Assembly: GCF_963678635.1 (NCBI RefSeq)
Contig: NC_087068.1
Span: 49,683,724-49,743,723 of the forward strand
Length of the DNA: 60,000 nt
Origin: Symsagittifera roscoffensis
Lineage: Eukaryota > Xenacoelomorpha > Acoela > Convolutidae
Direction of reading: 5' to 3'
The notes under the pieces are model-generated. The model had not been told where the DNA came from, made no database searches, and worked only from the letters and a program-made list of their open reading frames with translations. This document shows, piece by piece, positions 33,531 to 43,030 of the stretch. Within the stretch, counting starts at the first letter, position 1, and each line of letters begins with the position of its first letter. The translations under genes and the position numbers were made by a program.

Positions 33531-34540
33531 TAGCAAATCTCACCACTTTTTTTATCAAAACTCTTTTAGCTGAGGAGATACTGGTGGCAGAAATAGAGAG
33601 TCATAGTTGGAAGATCCAAGGCCTCGCTACTGATTGTTAGTATGGAAATTTTTGGTAATAGTTTTGAATCACCTATGTTTGTATTTCGTAACCATAGCCC
33701 GGGTTGAAGTGCCAGAGTTAACTATTGTGTTTTCATGCCCTTATCAGAGGTAACTTGATCAGGACTGAAAGCAAAATTTAAAAGTTTGCATTGTACGCTG
33801 CATTATTTCTGAATCAGTGCTACAAAATTCAACTCTGAATCAGCACTGACTTTTCTCTGATTCTGCTTTGAATTTTGAAAACGACGTATTGAAAAAGCAA
33901 ATTACAAAAATTAGTCATCTCTGCTGCAGTTGGCCCCTAGCGGTTGCCAATTATCCATGATCAGAGTACATCTTTCATATATATCTAAATCAGGACAACT
34001 CTGCTTGCGACGTCAACCCGGGAGCAGTAGTAAGTCTAATTCTATTGAGTCTTTGTGAAAAATTTAAAAGATTTAATCTTTTATTAATGTTTTTTTGGGC
34101 ATGATATTTTTTGGCACATTGAAATATTCTAATGGTTGCTAATATATTTTACGAATTGATAATTATACTTTATAATTTCACTTGTAAGTTTTATTTCTTT
34201 TTCTAGTAATCTAAAACTGGTGTTATAATTAATGATAGTTTCGATAAAAACTAAATACTTTTTATCAACTATCAGTTTTTGTGAGAATGGCCGATTCCTT
34301 TAACGTGCAAAAATGTAAGAAAAACACAACAAGGCTACGAGATTAAGATATAAAAAAACTTTTGGCGAATATAACGTTGAAACTGGCATAAGCTCTAACT
34401 AATTTATACGACAGATCCTTTTTGAACTGTTTTTTAGCAGCACATTCTCAATAATTTTTCAACTAAACAATAAATTTTTTCGATATGATAGTTTGAAAAT
34501 TAATTTTTTTTTTGGCTCAAAATTGTTCTTTTGTGACTTT
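33530..34540. other. intergenic; contains a family F-like block
   Basis: The section 33820-34030 has CAGTGCTACAAAATTCAACT and CAGCACTGA words and ends CTTGCGACGTCAACCCGGGA, paralleling 14160-14560. Otherwise AT-rich without genes. Confidence 0.4.
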
Positions 34541-34960
34541 AAGGCACGAGGGCACCAGCGGGCTTAGGGGGGAGGCGGACGCCCTCCACAAGGGTTCGAC
34601 TCCTTGCCGACCCAAAGGGTCCCCCATTTATACTATTTTGAGATATCCATTTTTGGCTGAAGGACCCTAAATTTTTTCTAAAGGCGCATTCGGCTCCAAA
34701 AAAAACTCATTTTGAGGGGGAGCGCGCCCCAAAAAAACGCGATTTTTGGGTCAACATTTTCCAAAAAAGTCTAAAAGCGCCCTTTTTGGCTTTTTTCAAA
34801 AAATTGCCTGCGGCCCGGAAAATTTGTTCAAAATCAAGTCGTTATACTGATTTGGTAACACTCAGAAAATCAAATTGTTCGACCTAAAAAAGTAGGCATA
34901 TTCGTGTTTTTTAAAATCTTTTAAAAATCCCCCCCTCGAGGAAATCCTAGTCCTCCCCTG
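34540..34960 (+). mobile_element. candidate tRNA-derived SINE
   Basis: A GC-rich island in AT-rich DNA. An A-box-like GGGCACCAGCGGG lies at 34550-34562. An anticodon-arm-like hairpin GGAGG-CGGACGC-CCTCC is at 34571-34587. A perfect B box GGTTCGACTCC is at 34593-34603. The acceptor stem does not pair, so it is not a functional tRNA. A non-coding body follows (GGCGCATTCGGCTCC, GAGCGCGCCCC). The 3' end is not defined. Confidence 0.5.
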
Positions 34961-35289
34961 CATGAGAGGGTAGGAAATTGAAAAGTCAAAATAGCGTATT
35001 GTACAAGAGCTTAAGTCTTAGCTATTAGTTTTTTTGTGCTTTTTAAATTATATTGATCATATCGAGCACTTCATTGGAAACATTGCGCTTCATTCACTGT
35101 GCGTTAATCAATTTCAAAAACTATGTTTTGTTAGTAGCGCAATAATGTTCGTTCATAGCCAGGTAATAATTTTCATCTGACTCCCTGTTCTAGAAAACGC
35201 AACAAATTAGGGCATAAAAACATAAGAAAAAAATTTGAAAGAAAAAAACTGAAAACATTGAAAAATCACCAAAAACAAATAGCATAAGC
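34960..35289. other. 5' flank of paralog 2
   Basis: AT-rich sequence before the second Gly/Tyr-rich gene. No promoter element was recognised. Confidence 0.3.
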
Positions 35290-35482
35290 ATGGGGGCTGG
35301 CTTTGGTTATCCTGGTTATGGTTACGGATATGGCTATGGCCATGGATGTGGTATGGACATAGGCGATGCATGATCATGACTCAAATGATGAATAACAAAA
35401 ACAACAACACTATGAACCATTATCCCATGAATCAGTACCCAGCTCCATATCAGCAACCTTATCCTCCTCCACCGGGCTATGG
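35290..35482 (+). CDS. paralog 2, exon 1 (1-nt deletion)
   Basis: 193 bases, shorter than exon 1 of paralog 1 through loss of Gly/His-rich and Asn-rich repeats. The frame breaks after MDIGDA. It ends at TATGG|GTAGGT, the homologous position to the paralog 1 donor. Confidence 0.65.
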
Positions 35483-35989
35483 GTAGGTAAATGTGGTGAC
35501 ATGTCCAGGTTTTTTGGGATACGTTTTGTAACATCCATGAAACTTTTCAATTTTTTTCGAATCCTGTCTAAACTCTATAACACCATACTTAGCCGACAGT
35601 TTTTGGTATAATTAGCCTTTTTTGTACTTTTATGACATTTTTTTTTGCGTTTTTGGTCAATCGTTTTTTTTTGATGAGGCACTTTTGTCCAAAATGTTTT
35701 GCTCATTTGTCTTTTTATTTTTCGTTTTCCCATCCCGGCTGTTTGTACACTGACGCAAAAGTACACTGAAAGTCACTTGATTGGGTGGAAACACTGAGAG
35801 ATATTGTGTGGAGATGGCGGTTTGGTATTTTTTTTATACCTATGAAGATAACAAACGCTTAAGCAAAAAAGATACAAATTTTAATATGCAAAGACGGTTG
35901 CGTGCTAGTATCACACTAGCATTTTCCGACCAGATCCTCAGAAGAAACACATTAAAACATTTTTTTTGTACTTAGTTAATTTGAAATTA

Positions 35990-37260
35990 GGTTTATTTTT
36001 TGTGGGCGGTGAGATGAAATGATCTGAATAAAGTCTGAAATTTAGATATATTCGACAGTCACAGAAAAACAGGCGAATCGGACAACGTTTTCTGTCTAAC
36101 AATAACTACTAAAATAAATTAAACAATGGTGGCCGGATACTGTGCGCATATCACAGAATGTTCCGACCATTGTCTCTAAAAAACTACCAACATTTTTTTA
36201 GTGAAGTTTTTTCTGTGTAGTGTGATAAAAGGATCTGATGTAAGACTATAATTTAGACATTTTCGACAGTCATAGCAAGGTCGGCGAATGAGACTAAATT
36301 TGTTGTAGAAAAATGACTAGAAAAATGACAAATTACAAGAAAAAAACATCATTTATAAAAAAAAGTTATTTTCAATTTTTTGAAGAATTTTGTTCCCAAT
36401 ATGAAGCTTAAAATCTCCAACAACTAATATTACTTGCTTAAAGCTAAACTTTGAGAGCTTAAATAAGACATAAGTAAGCTGTTATCAGCTGTTATTAAAT
36501 AAGACATAAGTAAGCGGTTGCTCGCTATTTCCGCTCAAATTAAGACAAAAAATCAAAATTTCTACAGATTTTTCTCGAAGTTCTTAAAAATAGATTCAAA
36601 TAGCTCTGATATGATAGATCACTTAACTATCTCTGATGATTTTCGGTGGTAGTTGAATTGCGTGGACAACAAAAAAAATAAAAGGAAAAAACTAAAATCA
36701 GTACGTTTTCAAAATGGTGGGAACAAAACTTATCCAATGTTTTCGAAAATTTTTTTTGGCCAAATTTTTGCAGTTTTTTTTTCCAACAAATGAACTAAGA
36801 ACTTCAAAAACTATTTCTACAAAATTTTGTTGGATATACTTCTAAAACAAGCCTGCTTTCTTGTTTTAATCTCTCGCATTTAGACTAAAACTGTTTTTTC
36901 ACAGCTTTTGGAACATTTTTGATGTCGTTCGAATCAAAATTGAAAGGGCTTGAATATAGTATACCATTACCTTCATTTCGATGATTATCTGTGGTATGTT
37001 TTTTGGTTGAACAACAAAAAAGACTGCTCGCTCACCTTAATCTCTCAAAATTAGGCCAAAAATTTAAAGAAAAGGATTTTTTTCTGCAACAATAAGAAAA
37101 TTTTTCAAAATTTCTTTTAAATTTCGTAAAATCACGACTGAATGGGCTCTATTTTGATAAATCACTCGACCCATTCCTTTGAGTTTTAGTGTTGCTTACT
37201 TTTGCGTGTAAAAAAATAGAACCCACCGAATACAAAGTTCCTCCCCATTTTTCCAACTGT
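35990..37260 (-). repeat. family B repeats, inverted, two to three copies
   Basis: GTGGGCGGTGAGATGAAATG at 36001 and GTGTAGTGTGATAAAAGG at 36220 are two copies of the same block. GGAACATTCTG and GTTCCGACCATTG sit at their edge near 36155-36175. Two further GCGTGGACAACAAAAAA-type or TTGCGTGTAAAAAAATAG blocks occur at 36660 and 37200. All lie in the intron of paralog 2. Confidence 0.65.
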
Positions 37261-37294
37261 CGAAACAATAATTTTTGAAAAATATTTTTTCCAG

Positions 37295-37724
37295 ACCGCA
37301 ATATTCACCACAGCAAGGAGGATACGTTAACCCAAATATACCTTACCCAGTGAGTTACCCAAACTACCCAACACCTGATCAACACCAGCAATTCGACAGG
37401 TACCGACAACCTGCGAGTGGGTCTCATTCGGAGCACCCTACGGAGCAATCAAACAACTCACGAAGCCGACGTACACATCGAAGACGAAGATCGGCAAATG
37501 AAATCTCAGGAGGAATTCGTAATCGAGCTGAATCAGTGGTTCCGAGAGATTCAATCTTCAATACAAACGGAAGACGAAGGGGTTCCAGTGTCCAAGTCTC
37601 CCGAGGCGCTCGGGCTTCTTCCTATGCTCCGACTGAGGCACAACGGCGATCAGAAAGAGCCAGCGAATCAATTGTGAAAAAGAAAGGAACTAAAAAACGT
37701 ACCAGGAAGCGGAACGAAAAATAA
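37295..37724 (+). CDS. paralog 2, exon 2
   Basis: Starts after acceptor TTTTCCAG. 430 bases, exactly as long as exon 2 of paralog 1. It is Pro/Gln/Tyr-rich, then Arg/Ser-rich, with the shared core PRDSIFNTNGRR and ARASSYAPTE and the tail KKRTRKRNEK. The N-terminal third differs most between the two copies. Confidence 0.75.
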
Positions 37725-38558
37725 AGCAGTTTTTTAACATAAAACGAAATATATAACGGAAGCGAAAGTAAGGCAAATATAAACTTATTTTGAGTGAAAA
37801 TTTTTTTATTTTAAAGTTTCATTTATAATCAAATAAAATGACTGAACTTTGCCTTTAGGACATTTCTGCTGAATTAAAATGTGCTGCTGGATTACTGCTT
37901 CTTAAGTAAGTCAAGTGAACTTTAGAGAGTTTCAAGGAATTGAGTTTATCGTCATCACTCAAGAGAGCTTTTGATTAACTGGGCGTGCATGGTCCTTGAC
38001 TTCTATTAGATTTGTGGTTGTAAAAATCAGGATGAGATACCCTTTAACCTAGGATTACAGGGTTATCCTGACTATGAGGGGATTTAAGGGGCGGGCAGAA
38101 GTCCTCTTCCTTTTTCAGAGTTTCCCCTCAGAACTCAAAAAACACCAATTTAGGGAATAATTTGCAGCACCCATTTTAAAATTTCTTAAGAGTTCTTAGG
38201 ATATACTGCTTTTTTGAGTGTTTAAAATTAAACTTTTCCAATTTTTATCCGGCTAGTTCTTTCCTATCAAATGTATCTACCTAGGCGAAACTTTTATAAA
38301 GAAGCTAATCGGAATAAGAAATGAGAAAACTTGTTTTGAGAGATCAAAACAGCAGTATAACATAGCTAGATTCAGAGGTACTCTTGAACTGGAAACATCC
38401 TCGCTAACTGTTTTAGGATTTTGAAATGTTCGGGCTCAAATAAGTTCTTCGGGAAGACTTTTTTGTTCCATTCGCGATAAAACAACACACAAAAGGATTG
38501 AAGAAAATGCTCGGTCCGGAGTCAGAAATGGCTAAACTCTTTAATTTAGCGCTGATTA
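37725..38558. other. intergenic, nothing recognised
   Basis: AT-rich. No ORF or repeat family was identified apart from scattered GCTGATT words near the next duplication. Confidence 0.4.
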
Positions 38559-38705
38559 ATTTAGCTCTGATTATGAAACTAAGCCATCAGAAGAATGGTT
38601 ACAGCAAGTTTGCTTGGAAAAAAAATTGATCGATTTAGCTCTGATTATGAAACTAAGCCATCAGAAGAATGGTTACAGCAAGTTTGCTTGGAAAAAAAAT
38701 TGAAT
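38559..38705. repeat. 74-bp tandem duplication
   Basis: TTTAGCTCTGATTATGAAAC through GCTTGGAAAAAAAATTGA appears twice, starting at about 38559 and 38633, essentially identical. This indicates a recent event. Confidence 0.9.
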
Positions 38706-38959
38706 TTTCAAGAGCAGTTATGTTGTCTCCAAATTTAAGCCAGTTTTCTGTTATAAACGACGAAGACACAGCTGTATCGTCAAATCGAATACAATTACGC
38801 ACATAAACATTTCATCTATTTTTTAACACTGTACTATGCGTTCTTTTCAATTATTTTGTCTGTCATGTTTTGCGAATGTTGTCACCTAACTTGAGCTAAT
38901 GAGCTTCCCAAAAATCCAGTTTGAGCTTATTAATTCCAGTTCTTAGTGCCAGTTAAAAA

Positions 38960-39309
38960 ACTTTAATCATAGAGTAATTTGGGATAGGGCACACCGTCTG
39001 CTCATCACGCTATCTAATTTTTGGCCGGATTGATTCGTGCAACTTCTTAGTCTAAAACCGATCCTTATCTTAATCTTAAATTTCTTAGTCTCAATAAATC
39101 TATTATATACTGGTATTCAGGAGAGAAAGAGCAGTTGCGTTCTAAGTTAAATTACTTGTTTTCTGGCTGAAAGTATAAATAGTTTCAATTTTACGATTGA
39201 TCATAAGTTTCAGTAATGGATCATGATTGGTTATTTCTAACTATTTTACAGTGAAAATTATCAAGGGATACAATTGGATATATAAATTACTTGATTTTAA
39301 CTTGTTCCA
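38960..39309 (-). mobile_element. old solo LTR, inverted
   Basis: On the minus strand this is a diverged, internally deleted copy of the 410-bp LTR. Shared blocks include CGTGCAACTTCTTAGTCTAA, ATACTGG, TTCTAAGTTAAATT, ATGGATCATGATTGG and the terminal TTCCA. It lies only 31 bp from the young 5' LTR, head to head, so the locus was hit at least twice by the same family. Confidence 0.8.
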
Positions 39310-39336
39310 CCTGGCTAGTTTACGCCTTCAAACCAA

Positions 39337-39340
39337 CATT
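39337..39340. repeat. target-site duplication, left copy (CATT)
   Basis: CATT immediately before the 5' LTR equals CATT immediately after the second LTR (58590-58593). A 4-bp duplication is usual for Ty3/gypsy integrases. Confidence 0.85.
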
Positions 39341-39750
39341 TGGAACCTGATCTAAACTACATTTTATAATTGGATAAATTAGATATTTTACCAATGTAAA
39401 GTATTTAATATTAACCAATCATGATCCATCTAACTAACAATCCACTTATTTGTAAGTGCTGAAATTACTTGTAATTTCAGCACCAGAGAGATTTGAATTT
39501 AACTTAGAAATTAGTTGGACTCTCCCGAGAACTTCAGCAGCCGCAATAAACCAGTATACCCTAGATCTATTGAGCCTAGCAGAGACTAGTTAAACAACCT
39601 GAGACTAGATAGTATAAGAGTAAGATTAGGATCGGTATTAGACTAAGAAGTTGCACGAATCTATCCGGCCGAAAATAAGATAGCGTGACGAGCAGACAGT
39701 GTACCCTATCCGAAATTACTCTATGAGTTAACCACATCGGTCCTAACTCA
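39341..39750 (+). repeat. 5' LTR (410 bp)
   Basis: Starts TGGAACCTGATC and ends TCCTAACTCA. It contains AATAAA at 39545-39550, a likely polyadenylation signal near R, and a 28-bp palindrome at 39456-39483 (arms GTGCTGAAATTAC). Four substitutions separate it from the 3' LTR. Confidence 0.95.
39456..39483. promoter_or_regulatory. 28-bp palindrome in the LTR
   Basis: GTGCTGAAATTAC-TT-GTAATTTCAGCAC, 13-bp perfect arms. It is unchanged in the 3' LTR; in the third LTR one arm has an A-to-G change that still allows a G-U pair in RNA. It lies upstream of AATAAA, so it could act as DNA in U3 or as an RNA hairpin. Confidence 0.8.
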
Positions 39751-39752
39751 TC

Positions 39753-39775
39753 TGGTGCGACCATAAGTCTCGAAC
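39753..39775 (+). promoter_or_regulatory. primer binding site
   Basis: TGGTGCGACCATAAGTCTCG begins 2 bases after the LTR. It starts with TGG, complementary to a tRNA CCA end. Its extension is complementary to GTTCGAGAC, a T-loop-like sequence, at nearly the right distance. I could not assign the tRNA species. Confidence 0.7.
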
Positions 39776-41058
39776 AAGACCTTAGTAGTTTAGAATTAAC
39801 CAATAATAGATTAGAAATTAGACAAAACATTTACAAAATGTTATACGACGATAATTTAATCGAAATGTCTCTACGACTCAATAGATCAGAGCCAATATTC
39901 CGAACGATAACAGAACTACCCGGAATTGGAAGAAGACCTCGAACCAGAGACGACATACGACCAAGTAGAAACTTACCATATAGTTATATGATAGTTCGGC
40001 AAAAGCCAACACAAATTTTTGTATTTAGAATTTTATTAGCAATGAATTTAGATTTTCATTTGCAAACATAAAAACTTGAATTCAATCTTCATAATCATCT
40101 CAGGCGCTAAACAAAATTATTAATATACAATAACGATTGATAAAAAGATCTCAGATCGTTTTCCTAAATTCTGCAGTAATATACAAAACATGTTTGAAAA
40201 ATATTTATTGAAAAATCAAAATAAAAATTAGTAGCATGACAATAAACGGTTAGTAATCATAAATCATCCTGTTGTTCCAGCTTCATCACCTAAACATAAC
40301 AGCATTCATAAGCTCACTAATATCATAAAAACACTAAACCTTTTCTTTAAACAAATTTAAATCATTTTAAACTTAAATTCACTTATTTTAAAACCAGATC
40401 ATCAAGGCTTATCCTTGGATCTTAAATCATTTTCTATTAAATTAAATTTAAAACTTGATCATCAAGGCTTATCCTTGGATCTTAATTCATTTTCTATTTA
40501 ATTAAATTTAAAAATTGATCATCAAGGCCTATCCTTGGATCAAAAAGAACAATTTTGTTCTCCCCCACCAACTTAGCTAGTGTCTAACGACCTCAAACGT
40601 CGATTCACTATCCAACCCTTTCTAAAAACCCAAGACTAATAGAAATTTTTGAACAAAACTAATCATTCAAATTAGGATAAACAGTGAAGAACTTCGGTTA
40701 TTCATCCTTCACTTGATCCCCCCTCTTACCAGACCCAGGATAAATCTTAGACTTAGTAAGTTTAAAATAGTATCTAACGAACTACTCGCGTTCTAATTAT
40801 ACCTGAACCTTGTGAATCGATTTACTATTCTCCAACCCTTGAACACAATCACTACCCCTAAGTAAGATTAAGTAAGTTAACACCTTAGCTTATACTAGCC
40901 ACGAGAAAGTAAAAAATCATTCTTCGGAATCGATATACTTTTCTCTCCAACCCTGAACAAATAGACCCAGGTTAAGCTAACCAAAAAATCGTAAGAACTA
41001 ACAGTTTAGGAAAATAGAAATCATTAAACAACCTTTTGCATCCGTCATCCTAAACCTT
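39776..41058 (+). other. leader of the retroelement, with repeats and splice-donor candidates
   Basis: Contains three 60-bp units (hairpin cores at 40397, 40457 and 40517). It then has three imperfect blocks ending in ...CTATCCAACCC, ...CTATTCTCCAACCC and ...CTTTTCTCTCCAACCC at about 40605, 40820 and 40932. Strong donor cores GTAAGT lie at 40756 and 40872. A 77-codon frame at 39838-40071 is open but unsupported. Structure and donors would suit packaging and subgenomic splicing. Confidence 0.5.
40387..40560. repeat. three 60-bp tandem units with a hairpin
   Basis: Each unit carries GATCATCAAGGCTTATCCTT followed by GGATC (third unit GGCCT instead of GGCTT), where CAAGG and CCTTG can pair. The period is exactly 60 bp in the leader of the retroelement. 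Confidence 0.9.
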
Positions 41059-41526
41059 ATGTCATTTAAAAACCTAGGAAACAAACAAACAATCGTTTTA
41101 CACAATTGTGAAATAGATAACAAAAGATACGACCTTGTAATCACACCTCATACACAAACAGTTGGATATATTGGAACAAAACGACAAACACTAAAAAGAA
41201 AAATAATAACCAAACAAAGACAAATAACACGAAAAAGATTTTCCAAAAACCGAAACGCATTTTCAGAATCAGAAACCAGCAGTTTAGACGAACTTTATAA
41301 ATTAAAAGAATCAATAGATAAAAATTGCCCCATCCACAATCAATTATATTTTTCCGACTCAGAAACAACTTCAAATTCATCAAAAAGAGGAAAAAGAAGA
41401 ATAAAAAAGCAAAATAAACACAAACCAGTACACTTATACAATTGGAATCAACCAATTAGACACATCGATAATTACATATTAACAGTCATCAAACGAAAAA
41501 ATGAGCTCAACGCACACCCCAGGTGA
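41059..41526 (+). CDS. retroelement ORF1, unassigned basic protein
   Basis: 155 codons, the first ORF after the leader. It starts MSFKNLGNKQTIVLHNCEID with a short beta-rich segment (YDLVITPHTQTVGYI) and is then Lys/Arg/Ser-rich (KRKIITKQRQITRKR, SSKRGKRRIKKQNKH). There is no domain I recognise. The basic stretches suggest nucleic-acid binding. It overlaps ORF2 by 26 nt in the next frame, so the two may be translationally coupled. It could be an accessory protein or a detached N-terminal Gag module. Confidence 0.6.
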   Translation: MSFKNLGNKQTIVLHNCEIDNKRYDLVITPHTQTVGYIGTKRQTLKRKIITKQRQITRKRFSKNRNAFSESETSSLDELYKLKESIDKNCPIHNQLYFSDSETTSNSSKRGKRRIKKQNKHKPVHLYNWNQPIRHIDNYILTVIKRKNELNAHPR

Positions 41527-43030
41527 AGAAAGTCCAGATGATGATGATATCTTCCCCTTCATCGTAGATGCAACCCATGATAGAGGACAGCTTATATTTT
41601 GCAAGAATTTACTCTTAAATTTGTTTGAACCTGGAATCAGCCCATGTAAAACAGAGTTCCCAGATGTAAAAATCAAAAGACAAATTATCGATCACTATCT
41701 GAAAGATATATGTAACTTAACACAACAATACGGAATCTACTCCATAGAATTCAGCTCACCAAACCAGAATCACAGCAAATATGTAATTCAAACAGACGAC
41801 CTTGATTTAGAATTTTCAGAAGTATTCACAGAATATATAAAAAGCATACAATATCATAACTCACAAAGAGCAAACTCCATATTCACTAATGAAGTTTTTG
41901 CAATAATATATAGTTATATCTCGATATTAGAAAACGAAATCCCAATCCCAAATGTCTCACCGACAGAAACATCTAAACATATAAGAGTACGACATGAAAT
42001 CACACTACTCTCTAGTTTTCTAAATATAATTAAAGAAAATTTCACTAAAGATGAAGTTTCACCACATACAAAACATGACTTACAAAAAATTTTGGCATGG
42101 TTTATAATAGATTATTTCACACATAATATAGATTTAATTTCACAAGCAAGAAAAAATTTTAGACCTCAAAACTCAAACGATGATACTGCCATCACAGAAC
42201 AATCAGACTATGTTTGGGACCCCGAATGGTCTCATCCCGCATTCATAAACTTCCCACAATCAATCTCAAGTCAAGCAATAAGTACGATATCTTATGTAAG
42301 AGATTATGTAAGAGTAATACCATTAACCATTGATGCAACACCATTAAACTATAATACATTTTTACCTGATATGCAAAATAATAGTTTAAACTCCACAGTC
42401 ATACACAATGAAAACCTCAATGGAACTAGGAATCTCACTCAACAAGATATCCAGACACCATCACACTTCATAAATGAAGAAATCGTACACACAACAACTA
42501 CACAACAAAGCATTTCACCGATACGTCCAAATTTAACAACACCAAGAAATACAAATCCTTCACAAACACAGGTAACCTTACAATTAACCGTTAAACCTTC
42601 GGTTGCCCCAAAATATTCACACATGGATTATCAAACATACAGACCCATGACAATACCGTCAAAAACACGCAAAACGTTCACTAGAAACAATTTTGCAGAA
42701 CATAATTATAATTATACACATCCATCAAAAACAAACTATCCCCCACGAAAAAATATTAATAATCACATAAGATCTCGAAACTGGGATAACCCAATGGCAT
42801 CAACCAATTCAGTAAATTTTCAAACAAATTCACATCCTCCACAGGATCGTAGTAAAAATTATCCATTTTTTCAACAAAATAAAAACAAACATCTTATCAA
42901 ATGGATTACTTATCCTCAGATGATGATTTTTTACAACCAGATATATTTGCACCATATAATCAAGAATATCGTGGACAAGGAGTACAGAAACCACATACAA
43001 ATCATAGAATTTTTTCTCCACAACCAATAG
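41501..43030 (+). CDS. retroelement ORF2, unassigned 509-codon protein
   Basis: Begins MSSTHTPGEESPDDDDIFPF. Residues ~10-280 look folded and helical (LIFCKNLLLNLF, IIDHYLKDICNL, VFAIIYSYISILEN, LQKILAWFIIDYFTHNIDL). The remainder is Thr/Asn/Pro/Gln-rich and disordered. There is no zinc knuckle, protease or RT motif. It overlaps Gag by 130 nt in another frame. Position before Gag and length would suit an extra structural or matrix-like protein. I know no standard Ty3/gypsy protein at this position. Confidence 0.65.
   Translation: MSSTHTPGEESPDDDDIFPFIVDATHDRGQLIFCKNLLLNLFEPGISPCKTEFPDVKIKRQIIDHYLKDICNLTQQYGIYSIEFSSPNQNHSKYVIQTDDLDLEFSEVFTEYIKSIQYHNSQRANSIFTNEVFAIIYSYISILENEIPIPNVSPTETSKHIRVRHEITLLSSFLNIIKENFTKDEVSPHTKHDLQKILAWFIIDYFTHNIDLISQARKNFRPQNSNDDTAITEQSDYVWDPEWSHPAFINFPQSISSQAISTISYVRDYVRVIPLTIDATPLNYNTFLPDMQNNSLNSTVIHNENLNGTRNLTQQDIQTPSHFINEEIVHTTTTQQSISPIRPNLTTPRNTNPSQTQVTLQLTVKPSVAPKYSHMDYQTYRPMTIPSKTRKTFTRNNFAEHNYNYTHPSKTNYPPRKNINNHIRSRNWDNPMASTNSVNFQTNSHPPQDRSKNYPFFQQNKNKHLIKWITYPQMMIFYNQIYLHHIIKNIVDKEYRNHIQIIEFFLHNQ

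Larger units (their letters stand above)
35290..37724 (+). pseudogene. Gly/Tyr-rich / basic-tail protein, paralog 2 (exon 1 frameshifted)
   Basis: Same two-exon layout as paralog 1: exon 1 35290-35482, 1812-bp phase-2 intron (donor GG|GTAGGT, acceptor TTTTTTCCAG), exon 2 37295-37724. Exon 1 starts MGAGFGYPGYGYGYGYGHG and runs through MDIGDA. It then lacks one base relative to paralog 1 near 35367-35375 and reads into stops; the frame resumes downstream in line with paralog 1 (TQMMN, then Pro/Tyr/Gln-rich). Exon 2 is fully open, with PRDSIFNTNGRRRGSSVQVS and a basic tail, and its stop overlaps AATAAA (37720-37725). An intact, conserved exon 2 beside a single 1-nt lesion suggests either very recent inactivation or a base-calling error. 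Confidence 0.7.

Noticed and set aside
34550-34606. Functional tRNA gene
   Set aside because: B box and anticodon arm are good, but the acceptor stem does not pair and position 33 is not T.
39838-40071. 77-codon ORF just after the primer binding site
   Set aside because: No homology, no good donor nearby, and it is followed by untranslated-leader-like repeats. Kept only as a note in the leader entry.
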